In this document: piece after piece, positions 23,491 to 31,496 of the stretch
Numbering within the stretch: the first letter of the stretch is position 1
Layout: every line of letters starts with the position of its first letter
Assembly (NCBI GenBank): GCA_963769255.1
Contig: CAVYKV010000001.1
Span: forward strand, 186,001 to 250,000
Direction: 5' to 3'
Length of the DNA stretch: 64,000 nucleotides
Origin: JAKACA01 sp963769255
GTDB lineage: Bacteria; Actinomycetota; Acidimicrobiia; Acidimicrobiales; Bog-793
Notes under the pieces: model-generated
The model's input: only the letters and a program-made list of their open reading frames with translations
Database searches by the model: none
What the model was told of the DNA's origin: nothing
Position numbers and translations under genes: made by a program

Positions 23491-24693
23491 TTAGATGTAG
23501 TCGCGCTCGCCCGGGAGGCCGAAGCGGTTGGCAGGGTCGCCCGGCGCGAACTCCCCTCCGTGCTGCAGCACCGCTCCCATTCGTCGGACCTTGACGAGGT
23601 AGGCCCGGCCCACTGCCAGCTGCTGCTGCTCCCACCTTGCGAGCGATGCGAAGCCGTCGTCGAGGTGGTCGACGGCCTCTGCGAGCGACCATGCGTCGGC
23701 GGCGGCCTTTGCCGCCCCCGCCGCGGCGTGCGGGCGGGGAGTGATAGCGGCGTCGCCGATGAGACAGACACGGCCGAAGACCATCCCCGGCACGTCGGCA
23801 TCTGCGATCATGGTCACGAAAGGCCGCCCTGCGGCCGTCACGAGCTCGGCGAAGGAGGGACTGAGTTGTCTCGCCGCACGAGCACTCAGTTCGTCGAGAT
23901 ATCGCGTTTGCAAGGACTCGAACTGTACGGAAGGCATCCTGTGCTGGCCGTCTCGGTCCGTGAGCATCTCGCCGAGCTCGGTGCTCTCCTCGACGTTCCA
24001 GTACCATTGGAAGTTGATCATGCGATCGGCACGCCGGCCGACGATCCCGTCGTCGATCCCCGAAGCCTCGGAGACGATCGGCACGGGGTAGGCGATCAGA
24101 TGGCTGTCCTCGAGCAACCCGTAGGTGAAGACGCCGTCGAAGCGCTCCCAGGTCTCGGCCGACACGCTCGGTCGGAGCACCACTCCACGCCACGAGATGT
24201 AGCCGGCGTATCTCGCCGAGACGCCGGTGAGCCGCTGACGGACGGCGGACTGCCCGCCGTCGGCCCCGACAACGAGCTCGTAGGAAGCCGCCTCGCCGGA
24301 GGCGAAGTGAAGCTCAACGGCGTCCGGGCTCTGGCTGAGCTCGACGAGCGTGCTGCCGAGGCGGTAGTCGCCCGAGGCGAAGGCCGCGTGGAGGCGCCGG
24401 TAGAGGGCGTCATAGGATGTGAACCGCCAGTCGGCGGGAATCTCGGCGCGCAGGCCCCCTGTTTCGGCGTCCACGTAGCGCATGGCGTGTGAGGCAACAC
24501 TGAAGTCCGCCATCGCTGCACCTGTGCGCTCGACGAGGTACCGCACCAGCTCGGGCTGCACCACGATGCCGGTTCCAAACCCGGTCAGCGGCACCGAGCG
24601 CCGCTCGTAGACAGTGACGTCGTGCCCGGCGTCGCGAAGCAGCAGGGCGGCGGTCAATCCGGCAAGCGAGCCGCCGACGACGGCGATTCGCAC
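23491..24693 (-). CDS. dhpH: FAD-dependent 2,6-dihydroxypyridine 3-monooxygenase homologue
   Basis: 400 residues of the class A flavin hydroxylases. Visible are the dinucleotide motif VVGGSLAGL, the GFGTGIVVQPELV segment, GADGG, and the FAD motif LIGDAAITPRPHAAAGAAKA. From memory of the Paenarthrobacter pAO1 enzyme, long stretches match its pattern closely (PADWRFTSYD, FTYGLLEDSHLIAYPVP, NFQWYWNV, LQHGGEFAPG, FGLP). That enzyme hydroxylates 2,6-dihydroxypyridine to 2,3,6-trihydroxypyridine with NADH and O2. The GTG at 24693 begins right at the Rossmann strand; a TTG at 24702 is possible. It is last in a minus-strand operon after the Dabb and cyclase genes, and its stop lies inside the IS target duplication. 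Confidence 0.82.
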   Translation of the reverse strand: MRIAVVGGSLAGLTAALLLRDAGHDVTVYERRSVPLTGFGTGIVVQPELVRYLVERTGAAMADFSVASHAMRYVDAETGGLRAEIPADWRFTSYDALYRRLHAAFASGDYRLGSTLVELSQSPDAVELHFASGEAASYELVVGADGGQSAVRQRLTGVSARYAGYISWRGVVLRPSVSAETWERFDGVFTYGLLEDSHLIAYPVPIVSEASGIDDGIVGRRADRMINFQWYWNVEESTELGEMLTDRDGQHRMPSVQFESLQTRYLDELSARAARQLSPSFAELVTAAGRPFVTMIADADVPGMVFGRVCLIGDAAITPRPHAAAGAAKAAADAWSLAEAVDHLDDGFASLARWEQQQLAVGRAYLVKVRRMGAVLQHGGEFAPGDPANRFGLPGERDYI

Positions 24694-24736
24694 GGAGCCC
24701 AATGCCTCGTGTCGGGAGCTGGCGGAGTGAGCGGCT

Positions 24737-25663
24737 TCAGCCGGCGAACGGGAAGGCGAGTGGCCGAAGCGGCGAGCCGGATGCGCCCCGGAGTCGAATC
24801 GGCGCCGCCACGAAGCAGAACTCGTCGACCCGATCGCGCGAGAGCTCCTCGAGGTTCACGAGCTCGATCATCGGGACCCCCGCCTCTGCGAGGAAGTGAC
24901 AATGGCCTGGTAGCCAGTTGTCCTCGTGCTGCGAGGGACCGACCTCGACGCACTCCTGGTCGGCGGCGATGGCAACGATGCCTCGAGAGGTGACCCACCG
25001 GGCCGCCTCGAGCCCGAGGCCAGGGGGGCTCCCCAACACACGGGTGCCGTCCGGCCAGTACGACATGCGTCCGGTTCGCACGAGGGCGACATCGCCGGTC
25101 TCGAGGGTGAGGTTGGCCGCTGCCAACGCCTCCTCGCAGTCGGCAACGGTGATCGCGTACGAGTCCGGCAGACACTCGACACCCTTGGTGCGGGCGATGT
25201 CGAGCAGCACCCCACGCGTGATGAGCGGCGGGATCGTCTCGGCGCCGCAAACATCCCAATGGCGGCTGCCGAGATGGTCGTCCGCGCTGAAGTGGTTGAA
25301 GATCTCGCCGTCGACACCGAAGTGATTCAACGCGTCGATGTGGGTCCCGGTGTGCGTGTACATGAAGATCACATCGCCCGAATAGCAAACGTGCTGGTTG
25401 ACCGCCTTGCCGGCGCCGTTGAGGTTGTCGACGACGGTGCCCCGAGGGGTGTGGCTCATGAAGATCTGGTAAGAGGGATCGCCGGCAGCCTGGAAGCTCG
25501 GCATGCCGACGAAGTAGTCGATGCTGAGGTCGTAGCAACGCGAGCCGTCAGCGCGGGCGAGCACGGCACCGCTCGACTCCGGGGTCAGGTGATTCAGAGC
25601 ACCAAGCTGATCATCCGGCCCCTGCGGGCTCCCCGAGACCTCGATGCGAGCGCGGTCCGTCAT
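24737..25663 (-). CDS. Cyclase-family metal-dependent hydrolase (PF04199 type)
   Basis: 308 residues. The metal-binding signature HTGTHIDALNHF is present near residue 117, with the supporting DQLGALNHLTPE N-terminus and a C-terminal LVNLEELS. Members of this family (kynurenine formamidase, isatin hydrolase) hydrolyse amides or lactams using a metal-bound water. It overlaps the Dabb gene start-to-stop (ATGA) and is followed after 34 bases by the dihydroxypyridine monooxygenase homologue. From this position I infer that it opens or deaminates an intermediate formed after ring hydroxylation, but that is not shown by the sequence. Confidence 0.82.
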   Translation of the reverse strand: MTDRARIEVSGSPQGPDDQLGALNHLTPESSGAVLARADGSRCYDLSIDYFVGMPSFQAAGDPSYQIFMSHTPRGTVVDNLNGAGKAVNQHVCYSGDVIFMYTHTGTHIDALNHFGVDGEIFNHFSADDHLGSRHWDVCGAETIPPLITRGVLLDIARTKGVECLPDSYAITVADCEEALAAANLTLETGDVALVRTGRMSYWPDGTRVLGSPPGLGLEAARWVTSRGIVAIAADQECVEVGPSQHEDNWLPGHCHFLAEAGVPMIELVNLEELSRDRVDEFCFVAAPIRLRGASGSPLRPLAFPFAG

Positions 25664-25962
25664 CGATCGCTTGAGAACTCGTGGTCGACCACTGCCCGTT
25701 CGGAGAACATCGGCATGAGCTTTGCAACGACCTCCAGGTGGTACGCGTCGTTCGAGTACTCGTCGAGCCCTTCCCAGGAGTCGAAGTCGGTGATGAGGGA
25801 TCCGTCCCAGGGATCACCGTTCTCGCCAGGGTCGCCCTGGTGCTTCCCGATCTCCCAACCCCTGATCACCGGCAGGCGATCCGGGAGCGTGTTCAGGATG
25901 TCGACGATCTCGTCGGGATCTTGCCCTTCACGAACTCGCCAGACAAAGACATGCCGGACCAC
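25660..25962 (-). CDS. Dabb (stress-responsive A/B barrel) domain protein
   Basis: 100 residues. The fold signature MVRHVFVWRVREGQ, the WEIGKHQGDP strand, ITDFDSWEGLDEYSNDAYH and the terminal HEFSS strand are those of the Dabb dimeric alpha-beta barrels. Some relatives catalyse cyclisation or ring chemistry (olivetolic acid cyclase), others have no known activity. The GTG start at 25962 is preceded by GGGAGAG with good spacing. It is first in the operon Dabb-cyclase-monooxygenase. A role in ring cleavage or in handling an unstable trihydroxypyridine is only a suggestion. Confidence 0.82.
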   Translation of the reverse strand: MVRHVFVWRVREGQDPDEIVDILNTLPDRLPVIRGWEIGKHQGDPGENGDPWDGSLITDFDSWEGLDEYSNDAYHLEVVAKLMPMFSERAVVDHEFSSDR

Positions 25963-25987
25963 GGCTCTCTCCCTTCAAATCAGTGAG

Positions 25988-26013
25988 GGGGCCGCCGTAA
26001 CACGGGCGGCCCC
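25988..26013. promoter_or_regulatory. Perfect 9-bp hairpin in the leader of the Dabb operon
   Basis: GGGGCCGCC (25988-25996) and GGCGGCCCC (26005-26013) are exactly complementary, with an 8-base loop. The hairpin ends 25 bases before the Dabb start codon, inside the divergent intergenic region 25963-26254. There is no T-run after it in either direction. It could be an operator or a leader structure. Confidence 0.45.
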
Positions 26014-26070
26014 TCGCCACCACGACAGTCTCCGTCCGGCCCACGAAGAGGTGGTTGTGCGGGTACGCGA

Positions 26071-26135
26071 AAGAGCGTGACCGATTTGTGCACGCCCGAA
26101 GGACCAAACGCCGGGGCGGAGCGCGGCACGCTCTT
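26071..26135. promoter_or_regulatory. Spaced inverted repeat between divergent catabolic operons
   Basis: AAGAGCGTG (26071-26079) and CACGCTCTT (26127-26135) form a perfect 9-bp inverted repeat with 47 bases between the arms. They lie in the middle of the divergent promoter region and are candidate sites for the PucR-type regulator encoded downstream. A weak promoter-like TTGCTC (about 26151-26156) with TCGATA 16 bases later precedes the plus-strand operon. Confidence 0.35.
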
Positions 26136-26254
26136 CGGTTGGCGGCAAAGTTGCTCACCCGTTGTGTCGTTGTCGATAGAGCCACGACCGAAACCTCTGC
26201 GCCAAGCTTGCACACGGGCGCTCGACAGCGGGCTCGCAAGCGAGAGAGGCGTTG

Positions 26255-26764
26255 ATGACGCAGTCCATCGTCGTCGTGGTCAATGACGAACGCTATGAGC
26301 GAGCCGTCGAGCCGCGTTTGCTCCTCTCGGACTTCATCAGGCATGAGCTCCATCTCACTGGCACGCACGTGGGATGCGAGCACGGTGTCTGTGGCGCCTG
26401 CACGGTGCTCCTCGACGGTCTTCCGGTGCGCTCGTGCATGATGCTGGCAGTGCAGGTCGATGGACATTCGCTCAGAACGGTGGAGGGGTTGGCGTCGGGC
26501 TCGGACTACCACCCGCTCCAGCGCGCCTTCCATGAGTGCCACGCCCTACAGTGTGGCTTTTGCACGCCCGGTCTCTTGATGACGCTCGAGCCGATCGTGC
26601 GAGAGGGGAGAAGGTTGAGCGACCGTGAGATCCGCCTCGCCATCTCGGGCAATCTCTGCCGTTGTACCGGATACCGGCAGATCGTCGATGCCGTCCGGAG
26701 CGCCCTCTCGGACAGCCCCACTGCCACGGAGCCCGATCCTGACGCCCCGTCCGGCTCGACCTGA
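26255..26764 (+). CDS. 2Fe-2S subunit of a xanthine-dehydrogenase-family molybdenum hydroxylase (copy 1)
   Basis: 169 residues. Two iron-sulfur sites are complete: the ferredoxin-like CEHGVCGACTVLLDG with a following Cys, and the C-terminal helical site CGFCTPG plus CRCTGY. It passes electrons from the molybdenum subunit to FAD. It is very similar in layout to the second small subunit at 33869-34378, but here it is separated from any large or FAD subunit. It heads a plus-strand operon with a flavoprotein, a regulator and a second flavoprotein. Its natural partner is most likely the large subunit at 36558-38901; that pairing is inference. Confidence 0.92.
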   Translation: MTQSIVVVVNDERYERAVEPRLLLSDFIRHELHLTGTHVGCEHGVCGACTVLLDGLPVRSCMMLAVQVDGHSLRTVEGLASGSDYHPLQRAFHECHALQCGFCTPGLLMTLEPIVREGRRLSDREIRLAISGNLCRCTGYRQIVDAVRSALSDSPTATEPDPDAPSGST

Positions 26765-26781
26765 GTCCTCGCATCGCCACG

Positions 26782-28206
26782 ATGGACTCCATCGCTCTGC
26801 GATCACCCTGGCGCGGTGTCGTGCCGGCGCGACTCAGATCGCCTTGGCTGGAGGAGGCGCTGTCGAAGGAGGGCAAGGCTTGCGCACCGAGATCACTCGA
26901 GGAGAGCGTGAGCTGCGACGTCTGCATCGTTGGTGGCGGCTATAGCGGGCTTTGGACGGCCCTCGAGCTGAAGGCACGGGATCCGTCGCTCGACGTCGTC
27001 GTCGTCGAGGCCGACCTCTGCGGCGGCGGTGCGTCCGGCACGAACGCCGGGTATCTCGGCAGTCTCTGGCCGAAGGTGAAGAGCTTGCGTGACATGACGA
27101 CGACGGAGGAGAGCCGTCGCATCGTCGACGCCTCCTCGTGGGCCGTGGAGACGATTTCCTCGTTCTGCGAGGAGCATTCGATCGAGGCGCAGCTGCACCA
27201 CTCGCCGCACTTGTGGGTCGCCTCCAATCCCGCCCAGCTGATGGCGCTCGATGAGATGGCACGACTGCCCGGCCTTCCCTTCCGCCGGCTGAGCGGCGAG
27301 GAGGCAGTCGAAGCCACGGGCTCGAGCGCGCATCTCGGGGGACTCGTCGACGAGGCCGCCTTCACCGTTCAGCCGGCCTTGCTGGCTCGAGGGCTCCGAA
27401 GGGCAGCGCTCGAGGAGGGCATCGGGATCTTCGAGCAGACTCCCGTCACCGCGTTGCGAGCCGGTGGCGGCGTGCTGGTCACCACCGAGGGGGGTGCTTC
27501 CCTGCGCGCAGCGCGCGTCGGATTGACGATCAACGCCTGGGCGGCACAGCTACCAGGCCTCTCGGGCAGCATGGTGTTGCTGGCGAGCGACACCATGCTC
27601 ACGTCGCCGATGCCGGACCGGCTGGCAGCACTCGGCCTGAGTGGCGCATTCGCCGCCTCGGACGCCCGCCGGCGGCTCAACTACTACCGGACGACCGGGG
27701 GCCGGCTCTTGTTCGGTAAGGGCGCCATCGGTCTACGCTTCGGCTCTCGATTGGGCCGCACGGCCTGGGGACCGTCCCACCGCACGGCGCTCCTCAGGCG
27801 TCATCTCGCAAGGCTCTACCCGTCGCTCGCTCGAGAAGTCGCCGACTCAACCTGGACGGCACCGGTGGAATACTCGACGACGTCGCTTCCCTTCTGCGAC
27901 GGGGTGCCGGGAGTGCCGGGCGCCTGGTACGCCACCGGCTACTCCGGGAGCGGGATCGGCCCGTCGCGTGTCGTCGCGCAGGTACTGACCTCGCTCCTCC
28001 TCGGCGCACACGACGAGTGGACCTCGAGCGTCCTCGTGGGGAGGCCATCGGCTCGCCTTCCCCCGGAGCCGGCCCGATGGTTGGGCGGCCAAGTCGTCCG
28101 CATGGCGCTCTCCCGCAGCGAATCCCTCGAAGATCGGGGGAAGTCGCCCAGTCCCCTCCTCCGGCGGGTCGCTTCAGCAGACCCGACGACCTTCTCCGTC
28201 TCATGA
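26782..28206 (+). CDS. DAO-type FAD-dependent oxidoreductase (amine/amino-acid oxidase-like)
   Basis: 474 residues. The FAD-binding motif CDVCIVGGGYSGLWTALEL lies near residue 45, with GGGASGTNAGYLGSLWPKVK after it and a C-terminal GAWYATGYSGSGIGPSRVVAQ motif of the DAO superfamily. The N-terminal extension (SPWLEEAL) is typical of PuuB/gamma-glutamylputrescine-oxidase-like members, which oxidise secondary or primary amines. It begins 17 bases after the 2Fe-2S subunit gene. Hydrolysis by the dihydroxypseudooxynicotine hydrolase homologue would release methylaminobutyrate, so this flavoprotein is a candidate for that oxidation, or for the missing 6-hydroxynicotine oxidation step. Neither is proven. 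Confidence 0.78.
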   Translation: MDSIALRSPWRGVVPARLRSPWLEEALSKEGKACAPRSLEESVSCDVCIVGGGYSGLWTALELKARDPSLDVVVVEADLCGGGASGTNAGYLGSLWPKVKSLRDMTTTEESRRIVDASSWAVETISSFCEEHSIEAQLHHSPHLWVASNPAQLMALDEMARLPGLPFRRLSGEEAVEATGSSAHLGGLVDEAAFTVQPALLARGLRRAALEEGIGIFEQTPVTALRAGGGVLVTTEGGASLRAARVGLTINAWAAQLPGLSGSMVLLASDTMLTSPMPDRLAALGLSGAFAASDARRRLNYYRTTGGRLLFGKGAIGLRFGSRLGRTAWGPSHRTALLRRHLARLYPSLAREVADSTWTAPVEYSTTSLPFCDGVPGVPGAWYATGYSGSGIGPSRVVAQVLTSLLLGAHDEWTSSVLVGRPSARLPPEPARWLGGQVVRMALSRSESLEDRGKSPSPLLRRVASADPTTFSVS

Positions 28207-28271
28207 CTGGCCTGGAATTGCACTCTGCGCAGGACGGCAACCCGCGAGTAGTCTTTCCGAGGAGCGCCGCG

Positions 28272-29492
28272 ATGGAGACCCACCTTGAGCTCGAGGAAGA
28301 GATCCACCGTCTCGCCTCGGCCCTGAGGGCGAGGATTCCCGAGCTCGCCCGCTCGATCCATCGGCATGTTCATGACGAGGTGCCGGAGTACTTCATCCGC
28401 GACGACCCAGGCTTGGCGGAGGCAGGGGAAGCGGCCGTTGTCTCGTCCCTCACGGAGATCTTCGACGCGCTCGACGACCGGGCGAACCTCCCGAGCGGCG
28501 CTCCCGAGGCGACGCTTCGCGAGGCTCGTCTTGCCGCCCAGGCCGGAGTCGAGCTTCAGGGGTTGCTCCGTACCTGGCGAGTGGCCCAGGCGGTCACCTG
28601 GGACTTCATCCTCGAAGTCGCCACCGACCAAATCACGAGCCCGTCCGCTCGGTCGGCCGTGCTGCGGCGCGTGTCGCAGTTCCACTTTGCATGGAACGAC
28701 CGCGGCATGGCAGCGCTCGTCGATACTTACGAGCGCGAACGGGCTTCCTTCTTCGTCCGGGGCGCCGAGCGAGAGGCGCATGTTCTTATTCAGGACGTCC
28801 TCGGCGGTCTTCCCCCGGCAACCTCGCGGCTCTCCTACGACTTTCAGGGCGAGCACACCGGATTCGTCGCCTGGGGCGCTGGCGCCGAGATCGCTGCCCA
28901 GGGCTTCGCCAAGTGGGCAGGGGGCGAACTGCTGAGCATGAAGGGCACCGACGGCGCTGTGATTGGTTGGGCGGGGAGACCCGTACGGGGCCGCCGTGCG
29001 CGCTCGACGAAGCCGCTCGAGCCGCCGAGGGACACGTTTCTCGCCTGCGGGGAGACGAGTCCCGGCATCGAGGGATTCAGGCTCACCTATCGCCAGGCCT
29101 GGCAGGCCTACCGTGTGAGCAGGATCGTTCGGCAGCCGGTCACCTGGTATGCCGACGTCGCGCTCGAATCGCTCATGCTGCGCGATCTCCAGGGCGCCCG
29201 GGATCTCGTTGCCTACTCCCTCGGGGCCCTCGGTGAGTCGAGCCATCGGGCGGAGGTACTGCGGGAGACGCTGCGTGCGTACTTCGCGAGCGACCAGAAC
29301 GCCGTGTCGACGGCACACCGGCTCCACATCCACGAGCGGACCGTCTCCTACAGACTGCGATCCATCGAGGGGTGGCTCGGTGCCACCATCGCGTCGCGAC
29401 GAGACGAGCTCGCGATCTCCCTCCGCCTGCACAGGTTGCTCGAGGTGGAGGCGTCCGGCCAGGAACCAGTCCTACTCGGCGACGACGTCTGA
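28272..29492 (+). CDS. PucR-type transcriptional regulator
   Basis: 406 residues. The N-terminal 130 residues are an all-helical sensor-like region (ETHLELEEEIHRLASALRAR). The middle is a GGDEF-related PucR domain, and the C-terminus (about 350-395) is the PucR helix-turn-helix: LRAYFASDQNAVSTAHRLHI then RTVSYRLRSIEGWLG. Such proteins usually activate catabolic genes when a substrate is present. I used the ATG at 28272, preceded by GAGGAG at good spacing; the ATG at 28203, which overlaps the flavoprotein stop, is the alternative. It is embedded in the catabolic operon and is the obvious candidate regulator of the island. Confidence 0.8.
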   Translation: METHLELEEEIHRLASALRARIPELARSIHRHVHDEVPEYFIRDDPGLAEAGEAAVVSSLTEIFDALDDRANLPSGAPEATLREARLAAQAGVELQGLLRTWRVAQAVTWDFILEVATDQITSPSARSAVLRRVSQFHFAWNDRGMAALVDTYERERASFFVRGAEREAHVLIQDVLGGLPPATSRLSYDFQGEHTGFVAWGAGAEIAAQGFAKWAGGELLSMKGTDGAVIGWAGRPVRGRRARSTKPLEPPRDTFLACGETSPGIEGFRLTYRQAWQAYRVSRIVRQPVTWYADVALESLMLRDLQGARDLVAYSLGALGESSHRAEVLRETLRAYFASDQNAVSTAHRLHIHERTVSYRLRSIEGWLGATIASRRDELAISLRLHRLLEVEASGQEPVLLGDDV

Positions 29493-29498
29493 TCGTCG

Positions 29499-31481
29499 GT
29501 GCCAGACAGCACCGAAGGGCATCGCTCCTTCCCACATCTGTTCTCGCCGCTCCGCGTCGGCACCATCGAGCTGAAGAACCGGATCGTCAATGCCGCCCAC
29601 CAGACGGGCTTCGCGCAGGGGGGGACCTTCACCCCTCGGCTCGTCGCGTACCACCGCGAACGAGCCAAGGGCGGCGCCGCTCTACTCATTTCCCAAGCGA
29701 CGTGCGTGACGCCGGAGTATCTCGACCTCTGGAACACGGACGACTCGATCATCGAGCAGTATCAAGCAGTCGGGCGGGCCGTCGGTCCCTTCGGAGCGCA
29801 CTTCTTCGCCGAGCTGTGGCATCCGGGGCGCCAGAGCGAGTACTCGGGCGCGGGTTCTGAGCTCTACCTCGCGCCGTCCCCAGTGGCATTCCGTCCCTTC
29901 GGACGAGGTTGGCGCGTCCCACATGAGATCGACGTGCCGGGGCTCCGCAGAATCGTCGCCGCCTTCGCGTCGGCAGCCCGGCGCTGTCGACTCGGCGGGC
30001 TTTCCGGCATCGTGCTGCATTTCGCCCACGGCAACCTCGTCGAGCAGTTCATGTCGCCGGCGACGAATCTCCGGAGCGACGAGTGGGGGGGTGCGCTCGA
30101 GAACAGGCTCCGCCTCGCACACGAGATCCTGCTGGCAGTCCGTGAGGCCGTCGGCCGGGACTTCGTCGTCGGGGCACGCATCACAGGGGCCGGCCAGGAC
30201 ACCGGCGAGCCCGACCAACTCGACATGCTGGAGATGGCTGGACTGATCGACTCCTGGGGGCTGCTCGACTACGTCTGTGTAACCATGGGCCACTACAGCG
30301 ACGCCATGAACGCGGCCCGGAACGTGCCGAACATGAACTTCCCACCCGGGGTATGGGCCAGGTTCGGCAAAGGGATGAAGAACGTCGTCTCCGTCCCCGT
30401 GGTTCTCGTGGGCCGCATCAATCATCCGCAGGTGGCGGAGGACCTGTTGGCCGGCGGGAGCTGCGATGCCGTCGCGATGGCTCGTGCCCTCGTGGCCGAC
30501 CCGTACCTTCCGGCCAAGGCGGCCCGCGGGGACGTGGCGGACATCCGGCCCTGCGTGGCGGCGATGAACTGCGTGGACCACCTCAACCGTGGAGGGTCAA
30601 TCCGCTGCGTCCACAACCCGGTGGTCGGTCGGGAGGAGCGGTGGGGCGGCGAGCTGACGGCGGCTCCTCGCCGACGTCGAGTCGTCGTCGTGGGCGGCGG
30701 ACCGGCCGGTCTCGAAACATCGAGGGTGGCGGCGACGCGGGGCCACGACGTGACCCTGCTCGAACGCGGCCGGCAGCTCGGCGGCCAGATCCGGCAAGCG
30801 GCTCGGACTCCCGGGAGGGGCGAGCTCTCGCAGATCGCCGAGTGGCTCGAGGACCAGTGCCGGAAGGCAGGTGTCGAAATTCGCACCAGCGCAGGCGCCA
30901 CTCCCGAGATGCTGGACCGACTGGCCGCCGACGTCGTCGTGCTCGCGACCGGATCCCTCATGCCGGCCACCTCGGCAGCCACCGAGCACATGCAGCAGGT
31001 GGAGCCGACGTCCGTGCTCGACGGGAGCGCCGATCTCGGCGCCCACGTGGTCGTCGTCGACGAGTTCGGAGACTGGCAGGGCATGGGCGTCGCCCTCGCT
31101 GCGGCTGAAGGTGGCGCCAAAGTCGAGTTCGTCACCCCGGCCGTGTATCCCGGCGAGACGTTGGAGTTCTCCAACTGGCGCTTCGCCTACGAGCGTCTCA
31201 CGAGCCTCGGGGTGATCTTTCATCCGGTGTCGGAGCTCGGGACCATCATGGAGAAGGAGGTCAGGATCCGCCACGGGTTCGGGCGCACGGAGCGGGTCAT
31301 CGCTGATGTGGACCAGATCGTGACTGTCTCGTTTCCCGTCGCCGACGACGAGCTCTACCGGCAACTCTGTCGCCTCTGGCCTGACAGCCTGGAGCGCCTG
31401 GTGTTGATCGGCGATGCATTGGCCCCCCGAGGAATCGAGCAGGCCACCTTCGAGGGCCACAAGCTCGGGCGGGAGCTCTGA
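29499..31481 (+). CDS. Old Yellow Enzyme/trimethylamine-dehydrogenase-type flavoprotein
   Basis: 660 residues in two parts. The FMN TIM barrel (about 10-370) has LFSPLRVGTIELKNRIV, LHFAHGNLVEQFMSP and SDEWGGALENRLRL. The C-terminal FAD/NAD-binding part (about 390-660) has VVVVGGGPAGLETSRVAATRG. In the 4Fe-4S region the order is RPCVAAMNCVD and later RCVHNP. Compared with the trimethylamine dehydrogenase pattern C-x2-C-x2-C, the second Cys is Ala, a variant seen in some homologues. The barrel motif reads HGN where HGY is usual. It starts 6 bases after the PucR gene and ends 15 bases from the convergent kdhL-like gene. Relatives reduce activated double bonds or demethylate amines; the substrate here is unknown. 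Confidence 0.85.
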   Translation: MPDSTEGHRSFPHLFSPLRVGTIELKNRIVNAAHQTGFAQGGTFTPRLVAYHRERAKGGAALLISQATCVTPEYLDLWNTDDSIIEQYQAVGRAVGPFGAHFFAELWHPGRQSEYSGAGSELYLAPSPVAFRPFGRGWRVPHEIDVPGLRRIVAAFASAARRCRLGGLSGIVLHFAHGNLVEQFMSPATNLRSDEWGGALENRLRLAHEILLAVREAVGRDFVVGARITGAGQDTGEPDQLDMLEMAGLIDSWGLLDYVCVTMGHYSDAMNAARNVPNMNFPPGVWARFGKGMKNVVSVPVVLVGRINHPQVAEDLLAGGSCDAVAMARALVADPYLPAKAARGDVADIRPCVAAMNCVDHLNRGGSIRCVHNPVVGREERWGGELTAAPRRRRVVVVGGGPAGLETSRVAATRGHDVTLLERGRQLGGQIRQAARTPGRGELSQIAEWLEDQCRKAGVEIRTSAGATPEMLDRLAADVVVLATGSLMPATSAATEHMQQVEPTSVLDGSADLGAHVVVVDEFGDWQGMGVALAAAEGGAKVEFVTPAVYPGETLEFSNWRFAYERLTSLGVIFHPVSELGTIMEKEVRIRHGFGRTERVIADVDQIVTVSFPVADDELYRQLCRLWPDSLERLVLIGDALAPRGIEQATFEGHKLGREL

Positions 31482-31496
31482 ACAAGCACCGCTGGG

